In this document: positions 4,879 through 5,304 of the stretch, piece by piece | How positions within the stretch are numbered: position 1 is the stretch's first letter | Layout: every line of letters begins with the position of its first letter | Origin: Bacteroidota bacterium | GTDB taxonomy: Bacteria > Bacteroidota > Bacteroidia > Chitinophagales > Chitinophagaceae | Direction: 5' to 3' | NCBI GenBank assembly: GCA_947462495.1 | Contig: CANHOY010000125.1 | Span: 1-5,304, forward strand | Length of the DNA: 5,304 nucleotides | Made by a program: the position numbers and the translations under genes | Notes under the pieces: generated by a model | Told to the model about the DNA's origin: nothing | Seen by the model: only the letters and a program-made list of their open reading frames with translations | Database searches by the model: none

Positions 4879-5304
4879 ATGTTAAACAAAATAAATGCAA
4901 AAGCTTCTAACCATAAGTACAAACAAATTATTGTAAGCTTTATTTGCTTCCTATTGCTAATGTCATTTGGCAAATTGATGGCGCAAACCATTCAACCTAT
5001 TCGCCCCTTAGATCTAAAACAAGTTGTAATTAATGACCCATTTTGGACGCCTAAATATAAATTATGGAATACCATTACCGTCAATGACGTTTTTGATAAA
5101 TTAGAAGGGAAGTATATTCCTGACCGCAAAGATTTAATTGAAGAGCAAAAGAAATTAGGTAAAACAAGGAACGCCTTTACCAATTTTGATAGAGTTGCCA
5201 AGGGCGAAAAAGATATAAAAATACATGATGGTCCACCTTGGTATGATGGACTAGTTTATGAATCCATTAGAGGTGCTGCCGATTTGTTAGTAAAACATCC
5301 TGAC
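4879..5304 (+). CDS. Secreted GH127/DUF1680-type putative beta-L-arabinofuranosidase, N-terminal part
   Basis: The frame is open from the ATG at 4879 to the window end, giving 142 residues. An in-frame TAG at 4873-4875 makes this the first possible start. Residues 1-35 form a signal peptide with a long polar n-region, a hydrophobic core (IIVSFICFLLLMSF, 17-30) and LMA|Q cleavage. The mature start PIRPLDLKQVVINDPFWTPK (40-59) has the 'V.I.DPFW.P' opening of the DUF1680/GH127 family, and HDGPPWYDGLVYESIRGAAD (116-135) fits the region where family members have a 'W.dg...kwiEa.ay' helix. The family includes zinc/cysteine-dependent retaining beta-L-arabinofuranosidases and other activities. The catalytic Glu and Cys cluster lie beyond the window and cannot be checked. 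The segment around 80-110 (Lys/Glu-rich) looks like a branch-specific insertion. It is probably co-transcribed with GH65, with a hairpin over its start region. Confidence 0.8.
   Translation, partial: MLNKINAKASNHKYKQIIVSFICFLLLMSFGKLMAQTIQPIRPLDLKQVVINDPFWTPKYKLWNTITVNDVFDKLEGKYIPDRKDLIEEQKKLGKTRNAFTNFDRVAKGEKDIKIHDGPPWYDGLVYESIRGAADLLVKHPD

Noticed and set aside
4992..5201. Minus-strand open frame of 69 codons
   Set aside because: It is antisense to the GH127 N-terminal region, whose plus-strand frame has a signal peptide and family motifs.
1..5304. CRISPR arrays, tRNA/rRNA genes, insertion sequences or phage elements
   Set aside because: No regularly spaced repeats, tRNA-like cloverleaf, transposase-like protein or terminal inverted repeats were seen.

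Overview
The window looks like a carbohydrate-degradation neighbourhood from a low-GC member of the Bacteroidota. The evidence is AT-rich DNA, exported glycosidases whose signal peptides end in the typical '...A|Q' cleavage site, no Shine-Dalgarno sequences before the genes, and at least one match to the Bacteroidota -7 promoter box (TAnnTTTG). The genus cannot be read from the sequence. A relative of Chitinophagaceae, Sphingobacteriaceae or Flavobacteriaceae would fit.

Left part, minus strand: a secreted GH43 glycosidase (123-1157) is followed 22 bp later by the first 33 codons of a RidA/YjgF-family protein (1-100) that runs off the window. Together they look like a two-gene or longer transcription unit. 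A 262-bp divergent intergenic region separates GH43 from a HxlR-family regulator on the plus strand (1420-1872). This region holds opposite-strand -7-like boxes and a perfect 15-bp palindrome placed between likely promoter elements.

Middle: the HxlR gene and a convergent class I SAM-dependent methyltransferase gene (1920-2609, minus) are separated by one strong GCGA-loop hairpin with a T-run. It overlaps the methyltransferase stop codon on the T-run side and probably terminates both genes.

Right part, plus strand: a secreted GH65 enzyme (2770-4815) carries both carboxylates expected of a hydrolase, a general acid at E470 and a candidate base at E620. It is therefore more likely an inverting alpha-glucosidase (kojibiose-hydrolase-like) than a phosphorylase. 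After 63 bp comes the N-terminal part of a secreted GH127/DUF1680-type putative beta-L-arabinofuranosidase (4879 to beyond the window end). The short gap holds a perfect 8-bp-stem hairpin that ends two bases before the GH127 start codon.

Working model (inference): three exported enzymes, GH43 (arabinofuranosidase/xylosidase type), GH65 (alpha-glucosidase) and GH127 (beta-L-arabinofuranosidase type), act in the periplasm or outside the cell on side chains of a plant-type or arabinose- and glucose-containing glycan. No SusC/SusD pair or transporter is visible. The families in the window are known. The parts least explained by family knowledge are the start-codon hairpin, the divergent promoter palindrome and the role of the methyltransferase.
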